Source: Pedobacter antarcticus (GTDB taxonomy: Bacteria > Bacteroidota > Bacteroidia > Sphingobacteriales > Sphingobacteriaceae). From it: a stretch of 64,000 bases of DNA. Each line of letters opens with the position of its first letter. The stretch's first letter is position 1. Both the position numbers and the translations under genes were made by a program. Where the stretch lies: contig NZ_FONS01000001.1 in NCBI RefSeq assembly GCF_900112985.1, positions 1 through 64,000 of the forward strand, written 5' to 3'. Positions 24,145-33,593 of this stretch are shown here, piece by piece. The notes beneath the pieces were generated by a model. The model was not told the origin of the DNA and searched no databases. It saw nothing but the letters and a program-made list of their open reading frames with translations.

Positions 24145-25002
24145 ATGGTAATAGACTATAAGAAAATTGACTTATTTGGGAAATCATTTATCCAAAAGAT
24201 AGTATTACAACCTCCTTTTAAATTTGCATTCCCTGTATCAGAACAAGCCTGCTTTTTATATATGCATGAGGGTGAGATGCAATATCAATCCGATGATGTA
24301 CACGTAAATATTCCAACTAATTACTCGTTATTTCTAAATTGCATAAACTCGGGACGACAAATACATAATGCCGGTTCAAATAGTAATGGAGAAATTGTAA
24401 TCGTTACTTTTCACCCGGATATCTTAAAGAAAATATACGAAAGAGAACTTCCTATGTTGCTTCAACGTCCAGGGAGTATAATATCCAATCTGTCAAGTGA
24501 AAAAATAAACAATGACTTTCTGATACAGAAGTACATTGAGGGGCTCTTGTTTTATTTTGAAAACCCATCCCTGGTAAATGATGATATCTTAATTTTAAAA
24601 TTGAAAGAAATCATCCTGTTACTATCACAAACTCGCAATGCCGAATCGATACAAGTAATACTATCACAGCTTTTTTCGCCGGTAACCTATACTTTCAAAC
24701 AAATAATAGAGGCGCACCTGTTTTTACAGGTTGGGGTCGAAGAATTGGCACGAAAAGCCAATTTAAGTGTTTCATCATTTAAAAGAGAATTTGCAAAATT
24801 GTATAGTGACACCCCTGCAAATTATATTAAAACCCAAAGGCTGGAAAAAGCTGCAGAACTACTTTTAGCTTCTGGTAACCGGATCACAGACATTGCCTTT
24901 AATTGTGGTTTTAATGATTTGGCAAATTTCACTAAAAGCTTTCACGATAGATATGAGGTTACGCCAACTAATTATCGGCTAAAACTAAAACACAAGCCAT
25001 AA
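24145..25002 (+). CDS. AraC-family transcriptional regulator
   Basis: A 285-residue regulator of the ExsA-like subtype. The N-terminal cupin half reads ACFLYMHEGEMQYQSDDVHV; the C-terminal AraC domain shows VGVEELARKANLSVSSFKRE and RITDIAFNCGFNDLANFTKS, closing with VTPTNYRLKLK. It follows the serine hydrolase on the same strand. The ligand and targets are not evident. A 16-bp palindrome begins on the last base of its stop codon. Confidence 0.9.
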   Translation: MVIDYKKIDLFGKSFIQKIVLQPPFKFAFPVSEQACFLYMHEGEMQYQSDDVHVNIPTNYSLFLNCINSGRQIHNAGSNSNGEIVIVTFHPDILKKIYERELPMLLQRPGSIISNLSSEKINNDFLIQKYIEGLLFYFENPSLVNDDILILKLKEIILLLSQTRNAESIQVILSQLFSPVTYTFKQIIEAHLFLQVGVEELARKANLSVSSFKREFAKLYSDTPANYIKTQRLEKAAELLLASGNRITDIAFNCGFNDLANFTKSFHDRYEVTPTNYRLKLKHKP

Positions 25003-25017
25003 GCAGCGATCGCTGCT
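25002..25017. terminator. 16-bp perfect palindrome between convergent genes
   Basis: AGCAGCGATCGCTGCT is fully self-complementary and starts at the last base of the AraC stop codon. It could form a compact hairpin with no loop, so it may instead be a protein-binding site. No T run follows. Confidence 0.35.
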
Positions 25018-25066
25018 GCCCATTATCGTTCTCCAGCTGATTTTCATTGATGTATTCAGAGCAGCT

Positions 25067-25684
25067 CTATTCCTGCTTTTCAGGAGGCATATCTTTCCTG
25101 AGAATCCCCTTTTCTACACTATCATTTAATAAGTGCTCAGCATAGGTCCAAATTGAAGACGAACCATCCTGAATGGCTTTTTTCTTATTATAAACAGTAT
25201 GATATTCCACGTCAAATTCCGCCCAGGTACCACCATTATTAGTGGAATTTTGCAGTAGTGGTTCAAACCTGTCCATAGTTCTGGCAAATTTAGCATCGTC
25301 AGTGATCCCTTCTTCAAATTCTTCCCATATCGCGATAAATTCTTGAGCTTGTAATTCCGGTAATATTCCAAAAATACGGTTTGCAGCCAAGCGTTCCTCA
25401 TCTGTATTGGAGTGGTTTTTTGAGGTGTCGTAGATAAAAGTATCACCCGCATCTATTTCTACTAAATCATGAATCAGCACCATCTTCAGTACCTTAAGCA
25501 CGTCAATAGGCTTATCAGAGTGCCCTGCCAAAACTAGTGTCATCATTGCTAAATGCCAGCTATGCTCTGCATCGTTTTCATGCCTTTCACTATTAAATAA
25601 TTTAGTCCTGCGCTGGATATATTTTAATTTATCAATCTCTTTAATAAAAGCCACTTGTTGCAGCAGATCACTTGTAACCATCAC
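25067..25684 (-). CDS. HD-domain hydrolase (YfbR/YGK1-like nucleotidase type)
   Basis: A 205-residue HD-domain protein. The metal-binding set is visible: HENDAEHSWHLA (first His pair), KMVLIHDLVEIDAGDTF (the HD doublet), with a later Asp in ARTMDRFEPLLQ. This arrangement matches the HD_3/YfbR group, whose studied members are 5'-deoxynucleotidases acting on nucleoside monophosphates. Cytoplasmic, stand-alone, normal length for the family. The substrate is not proven by sequence alone. Confidence 0.88.
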   Translation of the reverse strand: MMVTSDLLQQVAFIKEIDKLKYIQRRTKLFNSERHENDAEHSWHLAMMTLVLAGHSDKPIDVLKVLKMVLIHDLVEIDAGDTFIYDTSKNHSNTDEERLAANRIFGILPELQAQEFIAIWEEFEEGITDDAKFARTMDRFEPLLQNSTNNGGTWAEFDVEYHTVYNKKKAIQDGSSSIWTYAEHLLNDSVEKGILRKDMPPEKQE

Positions 25685-25892
25685 TTTGAAAATCTATAAT
25701 TAGAAATATACGAACGAAAATGCCAAAGTTAGATAAATTGGCTGGAGAGTGCATGACCCAAATTGCCAAATAATTGAGCCAATCCACAAAGTTCCTTCCT
25801 CTTTCCTTTGACACCTTTGTGATATGAATAACTGACTATTAACTATATGTTAATCATATTCTATTCAAATCAAACAATCTAAAATCTAAATC

Positions 25893-26387
25893 ATGGGACT
25901 TTCAAACTTAGGGATCTTTCACACAATCATTGGCATACTTGCCATTGCTACTGCAGTCATATCGTATGTAAAATACGGCAAAATCAATTTGGCAGAATTA
26001 TATGGGAAGATCTATTTTTACGGAACTGTAATTACTTCATTAACCGCATTAGGTATTTCAAAACATGGTGGATTTAATCCAGGACATGTCTTTTCGATAT
26101 TAATTTTGATTTTTGTATGTGTAGCCTACTTTCTCTATTCAAAGAAAAAAGGGAGCAACCGGAGCCGGTATTTTGAGAACTTTTTCCTGTCATTCAGCTT
26201 TTTTCTATCGTGGCTTCCTACCATTAACGAAACTTTTACGCGTATTCCAATCGGCCATCCTTTAGCGAGCGACTCAACTGATCCGGTAATAGGTAAAACA
26301 CTGCTTATTATCTTAGTATTATTTATTGTTGGCTCAGTTTATCAATTTAGAAAACAAAAGAAAATAAACACCGATGCAGGTCTTTAG
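25893..26387 (+). CDS. Five-helix membrane protein (DUF2306-like)
   Basis: A 164-residue hydrophobic protein with about five membrane segments: FHTIIGILAIATAVISYV, YGKIYFYGTVITSLTALGI, VFSILILIFVCVAYFLY, FFLSFSFFLSWLP and LLIILVLFIVGSVYQF. His residues in FHTIIG and HGGFNPGHVFS recall the DUF2306/YozB-like families, for which haem or quinone binding has been suggested but not shown. It lacks a partner gene. The function is unknown. Confidence 0.6.
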   Translation: MGLSNLGIFHTIIGILAIATAVISYVKYGKINLAELYGKIYFYGTVITSLTALGISKHGGFNPGHVFSILILIFVCVAYFLYSKKKGSNRSRYFENFFLSFSFFLSWLPTINETFTRIPIGHPLASDSTDPVIGKTLLIILVLFIVGSVYQFRKQKKINTDAGL

Positions 26388-26430
26388 ACAAAGGTTGAAT
26401 CACTGGGATCAACACTCAATTCCTATGTGC

Positions 26431-26462
26431 TTGCAATAACAGAAGTATTATCATTAAATTTG
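26431..26462 (+). promoter_or_regulatory. Promoter (-33 TTG, -7 TAAATTTG) of a possibly leaderless gene
   Basis: TTG at 26431-26433 and an exact TAnnTTTG box (26455-26462) are separated by 21 bases, the best two-part Bacteroidota promoter I found in the window. The following ATG at 26471 is 8 bases past the box, so the message would have almost no leader. Confidence 0.5.
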
Positions 26463-26470
26463 CCGCCGAA

Positions 26471-26788
26471 ATGAACACCGTGCTGAAGGCCCGGAATACT
26501 TTAAACGATTACGAGAAACAAATGGAAAAGAACGATTTTGCGTCGATCTGGCTGGAAGAAAGCGGGAACCCTGCTATAGAAGAATTAGCACAACTGAATC
26601 TAGATATTGCCGGTAAAACCGAGAAAACGTTAGCTGATAAAGGACTGTCGGTAAATGACCTGGCTGTCTCCCTAGATATCAATTCACAAGAAATAGAAAG
26701 GTGGTTAAAAGGCAGACATACTTTTAGTACGAAGATAATACAGGAGATTTCCGATATACTCGAAGGTTATTCCATACAACCAGAATGA
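26471..26788 (+). CDS. Helix-turn-helix protein, orphan antitoxin-like
   Basis: A 105-residue protein with an XRE/HigA-like helix-turn-helix in the C-terminal half (LADKGLSVNDLAVSLDINSQ, then EIERWLKGRHTFS). The N-terminal half is charged and helical (NDYEKQMEKNDFASIWLEE). HigA-like antitoxins have this layout, but no toxin gene precedes or follows it. It may be a solitary regulator. The start follows a -7 box by only 8 bases, so translation may begin on a leaderless message or at a later codon (Met18). Confidence 0.75.
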   Translation: MNTVLKARNTLNDYEKQMEKNDFASIWLEESGNPAIEELAQLNLDIAGKTEKTLADKGLSVNDLAVSLDINSQEIERWLKGRHTFSTKIIQEISDILEGYSIQPE

Positions 26789-26816
26789 TCCAGTAATCTG
26801 CAGAAGATAGCACTTC

Positions 26817-26855
26817 TTACGCCCCTCCTACAATCTTAAGTTACGAGGGGCGTAA
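26817..26855. terminator. Bidirectional hairpin between convergent HTH and rpiA genes
   Basis: TTACGCCCCTC at 26817-26827 pairs perfectly with GAGGGGCGTAA at 26845-26855 (11 bp, 17-base loop). The GC-rich stem between two convergent genes fits a shared terminator; T runs are short. Confidence 0.7.
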
Positions 26856-26871
26856 ACGAAATCCTACCCTT

Positions 26872-27564
26872 TCATCTGGCTTTCAAAATCCGCACCCCTT
26901 CTGACGCTGCTATAATAACTTTAGATGCTATTTGATAAAATAAGGAATGATCTATAACGCCTGGTAAAGATTTAATCGTCTTATTTAACTCGCCGAGATC
27001 CGGCATGGTATCAAAATATACATCGAGCAGGAAATTGCCATTAGCTGTGATAACGGGGTCATTTACCTTGTCATTTATACGCAAGCTTAATCTTACCTGC
27101 TGCTCGCAGTATAAAGATTCTACAGTGCTTTTAACAAATGTCAGTGCTTTAGGAAGTAGTTCTACACACAGAGGAAAAGTTGTATTGAGAACGTGAACAG
27201 ATTTATCCTTATCCACCAGGATAATGAATTCCTGTGCCATAGCAGCGCATATTTTCTCTTCAGTATGAATACCGGCACCACTTTTTAAGGCATTTAGATT
27301 TTCATCAACCTGATCACAGCCATCGAAATGATAATCTATTTTACTTAAGTCAGCATAGTCCAGACAGGCCAAACTGCAATTTTGAAGGAGCTGAGCTGTT
27401 GGCAATGAAGGAGTCACAAAACTTATGGAATCTTTAAAGGCTATTTCCTTGTAGATCAGATCGACGAGGTGACCTATAGTAGCCCCAGCGCCCAATCCAA
27501 TGATCTGATTCGGTTTCAAAAAGGGTAAAGCCGCTCTTGCAGCCTCTTTTTTTAATTCGTTCAT
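26872..27564 (-). CDS. rpiA: Ribose-5-phosphate isomerase A
   Basis: A 230-residue RpiA, which interconverts ribose 5-phosphate and ribulose 5-phosphate in the pentose phosphate pathway. LGAGATIGHLVDLI is the N-terminal phosphate-binding motif; FDGCDQVDENLN corresponds to the usual DGADEID with the catalytic Asp kept; KSGAGIHTEEK replaces the usual KGGGGAxxREK; DKSVHVL is the DxSK-like motif. The two altered motifs make this a divergent member, and the activity should be regarded as likely rather than certain. It stands alone and converges with the HTH gene. Confidence 0.88.
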   Translation of the reverse strand: MNELKKEAARAALPFLKPNQIIGLGAGATIGHLVDLIYKEIAFKDSISFVTPSLPTAQLLQNCSLACLDYADLSKIDYHFDGCDQVDENLNALKSGAGIHTEEKICAAMAQEFIILVDKDKSVHVLNTTFPLCVELLPKALTFVKSTVESLYCEQQVRLSLRINDKVNDPVITANGNFLLDVYFDTMPDLGELNKTIKSLPGVIDHSLFYQIASKVIIAASEGVRILKAR

Positions 27565-27710
27565 TAGATGTTATAAAAAATTTAAAAGATCAATTGCTTT
27601 CTGATATGAATATTCAAATTATCCAGGCAGTTATTAGTTCGTAATTATTGATTAAACTACCAACCTTTCTGCAGGTTTTTGTAATTTAACGTTGAATATT
27701 CGAAAATCAC

Positions 27711-29273
27711 ATGAAAAAAGTACTGTTTTTGCTATTACTGATGCATCAGGGATGGGTACAGTCAGCTGCGAATTCTTTAAAGCAGCCCAAACAACCTGTC
27801 GACAGCATGTCTGTATACAACCAGCAGCTTCATCCAAAAGAGATGAAGAAGGACCTTGAGGTGTTCCTTGATATCCGTAAAAAAACTAATTCTGGTCTTT
27901 ATCGATATCGGACTCAAAAACAGATTGATAGTATCTATAAATGGGCTTTTAGAGAGGTGCGTAAGCCGATGTCCACACTCGATTTTTACAAAATAATTTT
28001 GCAGCTGACTGATTTTGAAGGAAGTTGCCACAACTATACAGAACCTCAGGCCAGCCTGGTCAGGTATTTTAATCAGCAGCGCGGCTTCTTTCCATTTGCG
28101 CTTAAATATATTGAGGGAAATATGGTTTTTAACAGCAAAACAGACAAAATCCCTTTAGGGTCCCGGGTGACTAGTATTAATGGCATTACAGACAAGAAGC
28201 TGATGCAGTCCTTTTATAAATATTTAACGGCGGACGGTTTTAGCCAGACACAGAAGCTATCGGGAAGTGTAAACGGAAGTTATGGTTTACGTTATCTTTA
28301 TGAGTATGGGATCAATGATAAATTCACCATCGGATTTATCCCCCCTGGCACGACTGAACAGCAAACCGTGACGGTACCAGCTGTATCGCTCGAAGAAAGA
28401 AAAGCCAACCTCACCTTGCGACATAGTGCGCCTGTCGATAGTATAATTGATTACAATGTGCAGCCCAAGTACAGTTTTAAGATGGTGAATCCATCGACTG
28501 GTCTGTTAAACCTGCGGATATTTTCCATGGCATCTGGAACAGACGATCCGGCATTTCCAATATATGTTGCGTTTATCGACAGTGTATTCCGCTCACTTAG
28601 CGACAACAATATACCTAATCTGATTCTGGATATTCGTGGCAATCCCGGCGGCAGTGATCCTACTTATGAACAACCGATGATGTACCTGACGGATTCCACT
28701 TTCAAAGAAAATACCCTGGCCTATACTATATTTGATAACGGGATTCCATATGAAAAATATTTTTGGGGAATATCTACTGCAGTAAAAATGGATTCGGCAG
28801 ATAAAGCTGACGGGAAGCGAATGCTGAAGGACTATTTCCCCGCATTACGGAATGGTAAGAACTTGCAGAACGTCAAGTATAATCCGGTTTATCACCCTAA
28901 GCAACCTGGTTTTAAAGGGAAGCTCTATTTACTCATTGATGAAAATGTAGCATCTGCGGCTTCTCACCTGGCTTCGCTGGTAAAAGCTTATGCACGCAAC
29001 GTAACCATTGTTGGCGTAGAAACAGTTGGAGGATATTATAGTCATAACGGCCATATGTCATTAATATATGAACTTCCCCATTCAAAATTAAAGACTAAGT
29101 TCTCTACGGTTTTTGTTGAGCAGGATGCACCGGTAAAGTCAGATCAGCCAATAGGCAGGGGCATTATTCCCGATGATACAGTCTGGCCTACTTTCAGTGA
29201 TTTTATGCAGAATCGGGACACGCAAATGGAATATGTGCTCAAACTAATCGCTGAGAAGAATGAAATATTCTAA
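27711..29273 (+). CDS. Exported S41-family (C-terminal processing-like) peptidase
   Basis: A 520-residue protein with a signal peptide (MKKVLFLLLLMHQGWVQSA). The C-terminal half is the S41 protease core: IPNLILDIRGNPGGSDPTYE, then LYLLIDENVASAASHLASLV with the expected catalytic Ser in the ASAASH segment, and VGVETVGGYYSHNGH. A PDZ-like middle segment reads GSRVTSINGITDKKLMQSF. Bacteroidota encode many such periplasmic proteases of unknown substrate. It stands alone, with the typical length for the exported S41 group. Confidence 0.88.
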   Translation: MKKVLFLLLLMHQGWVQSAANSLKQPKQPVDSMSVYNQQLHPKEMKKDLEVFLDIRKKTNSGLYRYRTQKQIDSIYKWAFREVRKPMSTLDFYKIILQLTDFEGSCHNYTEPQASLVRYFNQQRGFFPFALKYIEGNMVFNSKTDKIPLGSRVTSINGITDKKLMQSFYKYLTADGFSQTQKLSGSVNGSYGLRYLYEYGINDKFTIGFIPPGTTEQQTVTVPAVSLEERKANLTLRHSAPVDSIIDYNVQPKYSFKMVNPSTGLLNLRIFSMASGTDDPAFPIYVAFIDSVFRSLSDNNIPNLILDIRGNPGGSDPTYEQPMMYLTDSTFKENTLAYTIFDNGIPYEKYFWGISTAVKMDSADKADGKRMLKDYFPALRNGKNLQNVKYNPVYHPKQPGFKGKLYLLIDENVASAASHLASLVKAYARNVTIVGVETVGGYYSHNGHMSLIYELPHSKLKTKFSTVFVEQDAPVKSDQPIGRGIIPDDTVWPTFSDFMQNRDTQMEYVLKLIAEKNEIF

Positions 29274-29405
29274 CATATTGATCTGTAGGGGTATGTGACA
29301 AATGAGCCCCTGTGCAATTCTTATTAACCTGGATGAGCTTATAAAGTTTGGGCACAGAAAAACTTAAACCTGATTTTTGCAAGGGGCTCAGAAGGCGTAA
29401 AATTC

Positions 29406-30113
29406 TTATTTTTTTGTATAGTTTGAATACTCCGAAATGGTCTGTATATCAGCAGACTGACCAAGAAATTTAGCTTGAATACCGAGGTTTGAAGTCGTAG
29501 TCACGTAGCGCTTCGCCTGATCATTCCAGGTGTATTTTAAGGTAAGATCTAATTTATCGGCTTTAAGAATCGCGATTTTAACCGGTTTTTCATTCAGTGC
29601 TTGTATTTGTTCCAGTTTTTTACTTCTTAGATTGATAGTCATATATGACCTGCAATCTTTCAAAAACGCAGCTTTTTTAGCAACAGTTCCGGGATCCACC
29701 TTGTAGCTAATAACCAGCTGATCTGATGTTTGCTTCTCAATCTCGTAGCTTGCGTCGTCTATTTTGCTCGCGTCGTCTGGTTGATTCTGATTTTTTCTAA
29801 AAGAATTAATCTCCGACTTCGATGGAGATTTCCCTTCTATAGATACTACGGTCCATTGCTTTTCCTTTGGATTGGATGGGTCATAGGTTGCCACGGTAGT
29901 TTTTTCTTTACCAGCGGCAATCACTGTTTGTTTCAGTTCGTAGGCAAAGTCTTCTGGTTGCTTAAGATTGTTCGGATCAAGAATACTTTCATCGATATTG
30001 TTTTTGGAAAAGGCATCTAATACTGCTACTTTCTGAGCAGATACATGAAGTGATGCGACTAACAGACAAACGACTAATAGCGTCTTTACCCCATAATTTT
30101 GAAATCCGGACAT
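29406..30113 (-). CDS. Exported protein of unknown function
   Basis: I start this gene at the ATG at 30113 because it places an ideal signal peptide first (MSGFQNYGVKTLLVVCLLVA, cut after SAQ). A longer frame up to 30227 exists but would bury that signal behind a charged stretch. The mature part, about 210 residues, is lysine- and asparagine-rich with no cysteine after DC at the FLKDCRSYM segment (KTTVATYDPSNPKEKQWTVV, ILKADKLDLTLKYTWND). I do not recognise a family. It lies downstream of the LytTR response regulator on the same strand with a 209-base gap and may be a target of it. Confidence 0.6.
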   Translation of the reverse strand: MSGFQNYGVKTLLVVCLLVASLHVSAQKVAVLDAFSKNNIDESILDPNNLKQPEDFAYELKQTVIAAGKEKTTVATYDPSNPKEKQWTVVSIEGKSPSKSEINSFRKNQNQPDDASKIDDASYEIEKQTSDQLVISYKVDPGTVAKKAAFLKDCRSYMTINLRSKKLEQIQALNEKPVKIAILKADKLDLTLKYTWNDQAKRYVTTTSNLGIQAKFLGQSADIQTISEYSNYTKK

Positions 30114-30322
30114 TGTTTCTTCAATACTTGCAACTTTGATTTTCTGACCAACTATTTTCAACTTTAAGTCGGCCATTGCATTTGTTTTTGTCATCATTTT
30201 GATATTATTATTGTTTTGATGCCTCAAAGTTATCGGTAGCTAACCTCGCTAATACGACTAGTTAAGTGAAACAACGAAAATATCTGCTGAATTGACGAAC
30301 GGGTCTCTTGAGTTGACCCCGG

Positions 30323-31081
30323 CTAATAGTCAAGCCACGTTTTAAACAAAGGAGCTTTTGTTCTGCTGACAATAAGGTCGTCATCTGCGCAGTTTTTCAC
30401 CTTAAGTTTAAGCTTACCGTTGAAGAAATTATGAACTTTTTCTATCGAATTGACATGTACGATATACTGACGATTTACTCTAAAGAAGTTTTTAGGTTCT
30501 AATTCCTGCTCCAGAGTTTCCAGGGTATGCGGTACGACATTTTGCTCTCCGTTGAAAAGAACTGCATAACTAATATTCAGATTAGAATAGAAAAAAGCGA
30601 TATCCTCGACACTCACTTTTTTATAGCCGTCCCGGTAGGGAAGCAGAAAACGAGTTCTGTAGTCCTTTGGCTGGATCTGAGCAATCAGTTCCTCAATCAG
30701 GGGGTATTCCAAATTTGATTGCTGCACAGACTTTTCAAATTTGACAATGGCCGCTTCCAACTGCTCTTTCTCAATTGGTTTGAGCAAATAATCTATGCTG
30801 TTGTATTTAAATGCTTTGATAGCATACTCATCGTAAGCAGTTGTAAAAATCACCGGGCATGTCACGTCTGCCAGGTTAAAGACTTCGAAACTTATACCAT
30901 CTGCCAGTTGTATGTCCATTATGATCAGGTCGGGACATTCATTTTCAGAGAGCCAGTCTACGGTTTTCTTTACACTAGTTAAAACACCAACGATCTGAAT
31001 ATTTGGTCTGATTTTTAGCATCAGGCGTTGTATCCGGTCTGAGTTGGGTTTTTCATCTTCCAGAATTAATATCTTCTTCAT
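30323..31081 (-). CDS. LytTR-family response regulator
   Basis: A 252-residue response regulator. The receiver domain shows ILILEDEKPN (acidic pocket), LIIMDIQLADG (phosphorylated Asp), FTTAYDEYAIKAF and YLLKPIEKEQL (conserved Lys). The C-terminal LytTR DNA-binding domain shows IAFFYSNLNISYAVLF, FFRVNRQYIVHVNSIEKV and LIVSRTKAPLFKTWL. I prefer the ATG at 31081 (MKKILILEDE), overlapping the kinase gene by 29 bases; an ATG at 31090 is also in frame. It forms a two-component system with the kinase upstream. Confidence 0.93.
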   Translation of the reverse strand: MKKILILEDEKPNSDRIQRLMLKIRPNIQIVGVLTSVKKTVDWLSENECPDLIIMDIQLADGISFEVFNLADVTCPVIFTTAYDEYAIKAFKYNSIDYLLKPIEKEQLEAAIVKFEKSVQQSNLEYPLIEELIAQIQPKDYRTRFLLPYRDGYKKVSVEDIAFFYSNLNISYAVLFNGEQNVVPHTLETLEQELEPKNFFRVNRQYIVHVNSIEKVHNFFNGKLKLKVKNCADDDLIVSRTKAPLFKTWLDY

Positions 31082-32162
31082 TATATTCAATAATAAGGGG
31101 GACTTTTACAGTGAAACTTTCATCATCTCTCTCTACAACTGGCTTTCTACCACCTAATAAAGCATATCGATCGATGATATTTTTTAAGCCTATGCCAGTA
31201 GATTTATTTTCTTTAATCAGCGGTAGTAATATATTCGAGACCACCAGTTCATCGTCATCATTAGAATAGATGTTCACAACTAAAGGATTATCTTCTTCTG
31301 TACGGTTATATTTTAATGCATTTTCTATGAACAGCTGAAGCGTAACCGGAGGTATCAGCATGTCGAGTTTAGACTCATCAATATTAATCTGAAAGACACT
31401 TCCGCCCCCCATCCTATTCTTAATTAGAAAAAGATAAGCATCAAGAAACCTAAGTTCCTCACGCAGACTGATCAGTGTTTTTTTAGAATTTGTTAAAAGA
31501 TAACGGTATACTTTAGCGAAATTCTCCGTATAGTCATATCCTAGCTGCTGGTCTTTCAATATCAATTCTGCGAGTACACTGAGGTTATTAAAAACGAAAT
31601 GCGGGTCAAGTTGTAATTTAAGTGCCTCGAGTTCTATTTCGGCCGCCATCTGTTTATGCTGTGCAGCCTTAATCTCAAATTCGGCTGCCTTCCTGGTCGC
31701 CGTCTTCCAGTTTCTCAATAAATAATCACCAGTAGTGAGGGCACTAACTACCAAAGCCCAAAGTATGATGGATATAATTGTATATGTCGCCTCTCTCAGG
31801 CCAAGTGCCGGTAATCGGGGATCCACAGCAACTCCGACTATTATTAAATAAGTTATTGATAATAATATGATAAAGAACAGTACTCCTATAATCTGATAAA
31901 ACACCTGAGTGAGCAGACGTCTGAAAGGATGGATCATCCATGGGACTTTTTTATTGAGCCTTCTGTCTATCAGCATACTTATTGCGAGAATAGCTATACA
32001 AAAGGCCAAATTTATAAGAACATCGGCTACTATTCTGAAAACTGGTAAATCAATATATTTCTGCCAATACGAATAAGGGAGTATAACGAATGTTGTCGCA
32101 TAGGAGCCGATAAAGGTAAATGCAATCAATAGTAAATTCTTTGAGATACTCTTCTTTATCAT
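31053..32162 (-). CDS. LytS-type sensor histidine kinase
   Basis: A 369-residue membrane kinase with four N-terminal membrane segments (LLLIAFTFIGSYATTFVILP, VLINLAFCIAILAISMLI, YQIIGVLFFIILLSITYLII, TIISIILWALVVSALT), a coiled linker rich in Ala, Glu and Lys, and a His_kinase domain: LDPHFVFNNLSVLAELI holds the phosphorylated His, VTLQLFIENALKYN is the N box and STGIGLKNIIDRY the G box. No large periplasmic domain, so it probably senses a membrane or intramembrane signal. It overlaps its LytTR partner, typical of this pair in Bacteroidota. Confidence 0.93.
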   Translation of the reverse strand: MIKKSISKNLLLIAFTFIGSYATTFVILPYSYWQKYIDLPVFRIVADVLINLAFCIAILAISMLIDRRLNKKVPWMIHPFRRLLTQVFYQIIGVLFFIILLSITYLIIVGVAVDPRLPALGLREATYTIISIILWALVVSALTTGDYLLRNWKTATRKAAEFEIKAAQHKQMAAEIELEALKLQLDPHFVFNNLSVLAELILKDQQLGYDYTENFAKVYRYLLTNSKKTLISLREELRFLDAYLFLIKNRMGGGSVFQINIDESKLDMLIPPVTLQLFIENALKYNRTEEDNPLVVNIYSNDDDELVVSNILLPLIKENKSTGIGLKNIIDRYALLGGRKPVVERDDESFTVKVPLIIEYNEEDINSGR

Positions 32163-32265
32163 ATTAGATATCTTTTCCCGCCATTCAGAGGTTAAAACCA
32201 GTCGGGGTAGTCCGCAAAAATAACAAATAAAGATAGCTCTGTTGAAATCTGCTCAACCTATAACA

Positions 32266-33462
32266 TCAGATATTCCTATTCACTGGCACCTGTGTGTTTT
32301 TTGGAGCTGTTCGTTTTCGATTAGACAAGCAAAAAAATATCAGTGCTGAAAATAATATGATTGCCCAAGGAAAAGATGAGGCGCCTAGTTTTTCCAGCAA
32401 AACCCCGCCGGTAATACCGCCGATTGCAATTGCCAGATTAAATACAGTCACAAACATAGATTGTGCGACATCAGAATTATCACCGGCCCGATCTGCCATA
32501 TCCTTTTGAAGTAATGTAGACACACCTCCAAAGGAAATTCCCCACAAAGCTATGCCAAAGTATAATAAAGGTTGGAATTGATTAGCTATAACTAGTGAAA
32601 ATGCGCCCATGGCAAATGCCAGCAAGCTTACTTTTACAAGAAGAATAAGCCACCTGTCAATTAAAATACCTACTATACCAATTCCTATAAGGGATGATAC
32701 ACCAAAGATCAGCAATATTAAATCAACCCTGTCAGTGAGGCCAAAATCAGAGAGATAAGGTGAAATATAAGTATAAAGAATATTATGGGCCAGTATCCAC
32801 ATGAACATAATAAGCAATATACGCCTTATACCCCCGAGCATAAATACACGGTAAGCACTTAATTTTTTCTGTGGTACCAATCCTTTGACATCAGGTAATG
32901 CAATGATCATCCAGATCATAAGTAATAAAGATAATGCAGACATTGTCCAGAAAGCACCCTCCCAACTAAAAACTTTACCAAGCCATACCGCCAATGGAAG
33001 ACCTATTGCTAAAGCAACTGGCTGTCCGGCACCCACTACCGCTATAGCCCTTCCAACCATACCCGGGTGTACGATACCCCTTGAATACCCGATCAATAGA
33101 CCCCATGTAATTCCCGCTGCCATACCCGCTATAAACCGGGCACATAAAGTAAGTATATAACTAGTCGATAAAGCAGTTATTGCATTAAATACAAAAAAAC
33201 CGACCGTGGCCATTAATAGCAATCGTTTTCTTGGCCAGTGAAGCGTCGCTGAAATAATTGGAATTGCCGCCATTACAGACCCCAGGGCATAGAGTGTAAT
33301 CAGCTGCCCGACTAAAGATTCCTTTATCCCCAGGCTTGCTCCTATCTCTGGTAGTAAACCAGCCGGCATGGTTTCGGTCATTATTGCAACAAAACCCGCT
33401 AAAGCCAACGGAACTAATTTTAAAAATGGTAGCTGTTTTGATAACACTGAATCTTGATTCAT
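32266..33462 (-). CDS. MFS transporter, DHA1-type exporter
   Basis: About 398 residues and twelve membrane segments of the major facilitator superfamily. TETMPAGLLPEIGASLGI at the first loop and PRKRLLLMATVGFFVFN after helix 2 follow the AraJ/YdhP-like drug and sugar exporter pattern. I start it at the ATG at 33462 (MNQDSVLSKQLPFLK); a start at 33510 would add 16 residues that do not resemble the family. It faces a divergent AraC gene 131 bases away, which probably controls it. The export substrate is unknown. Confidence 0.9.
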   Translation of the reverse strand: MNQDSVLSKQLPFLKLVPLALAGFVAIMTETMPAGLLPEIGASLGIKESLVGQLITLYALGSVMAAIPIISATLHWPRKRLLLMATVGFFVFNAITALSTSYILTLCARFIAGMAAGITWGLLIGYSRGIVHPGMVGRAIAVVGAGQPVALAIGLPLAVWLGKVFSWEGAFWTMSALSLLLMIWMIIALPDVKGLVPQKKLSAYRVFMLGGIRRILLIMFMWILAHNILYTYISPYLSDFGLTDRVDLILLIFGVSSLIGIGIVGILIDRWLILLVKVSLLAFAMGAFSLVIANQFQPLLYFGIALWGISFGGVSTLLQKDMADRAGDNSDVAQSMFVTVFNLAIAIGGITGGVLLEKLGASSFPWAIILFSALIFFCLSNRKRTAPKNTQVPVNRNI

Positions 33463-33593
33463 TTTAGTTCTTTTAATTGTGTATGCTATTTGATTTGTGA
33501 ATAGGCTCATTTCTGGAGCGCTACATCGAGCAAAAATAGACCGGAAAATCAGTTTGTTATCAGTACTATTTTGGTATAATTAGGTATGTTTGT

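Noticed and set aside
29300..29395. GAGCCCC / GGGGCTC inverted arms between the S41 protease and exported-protein genes
   Set aside because: The arms are about 80 bases apart with several mismatches, so I do not call a terminator.
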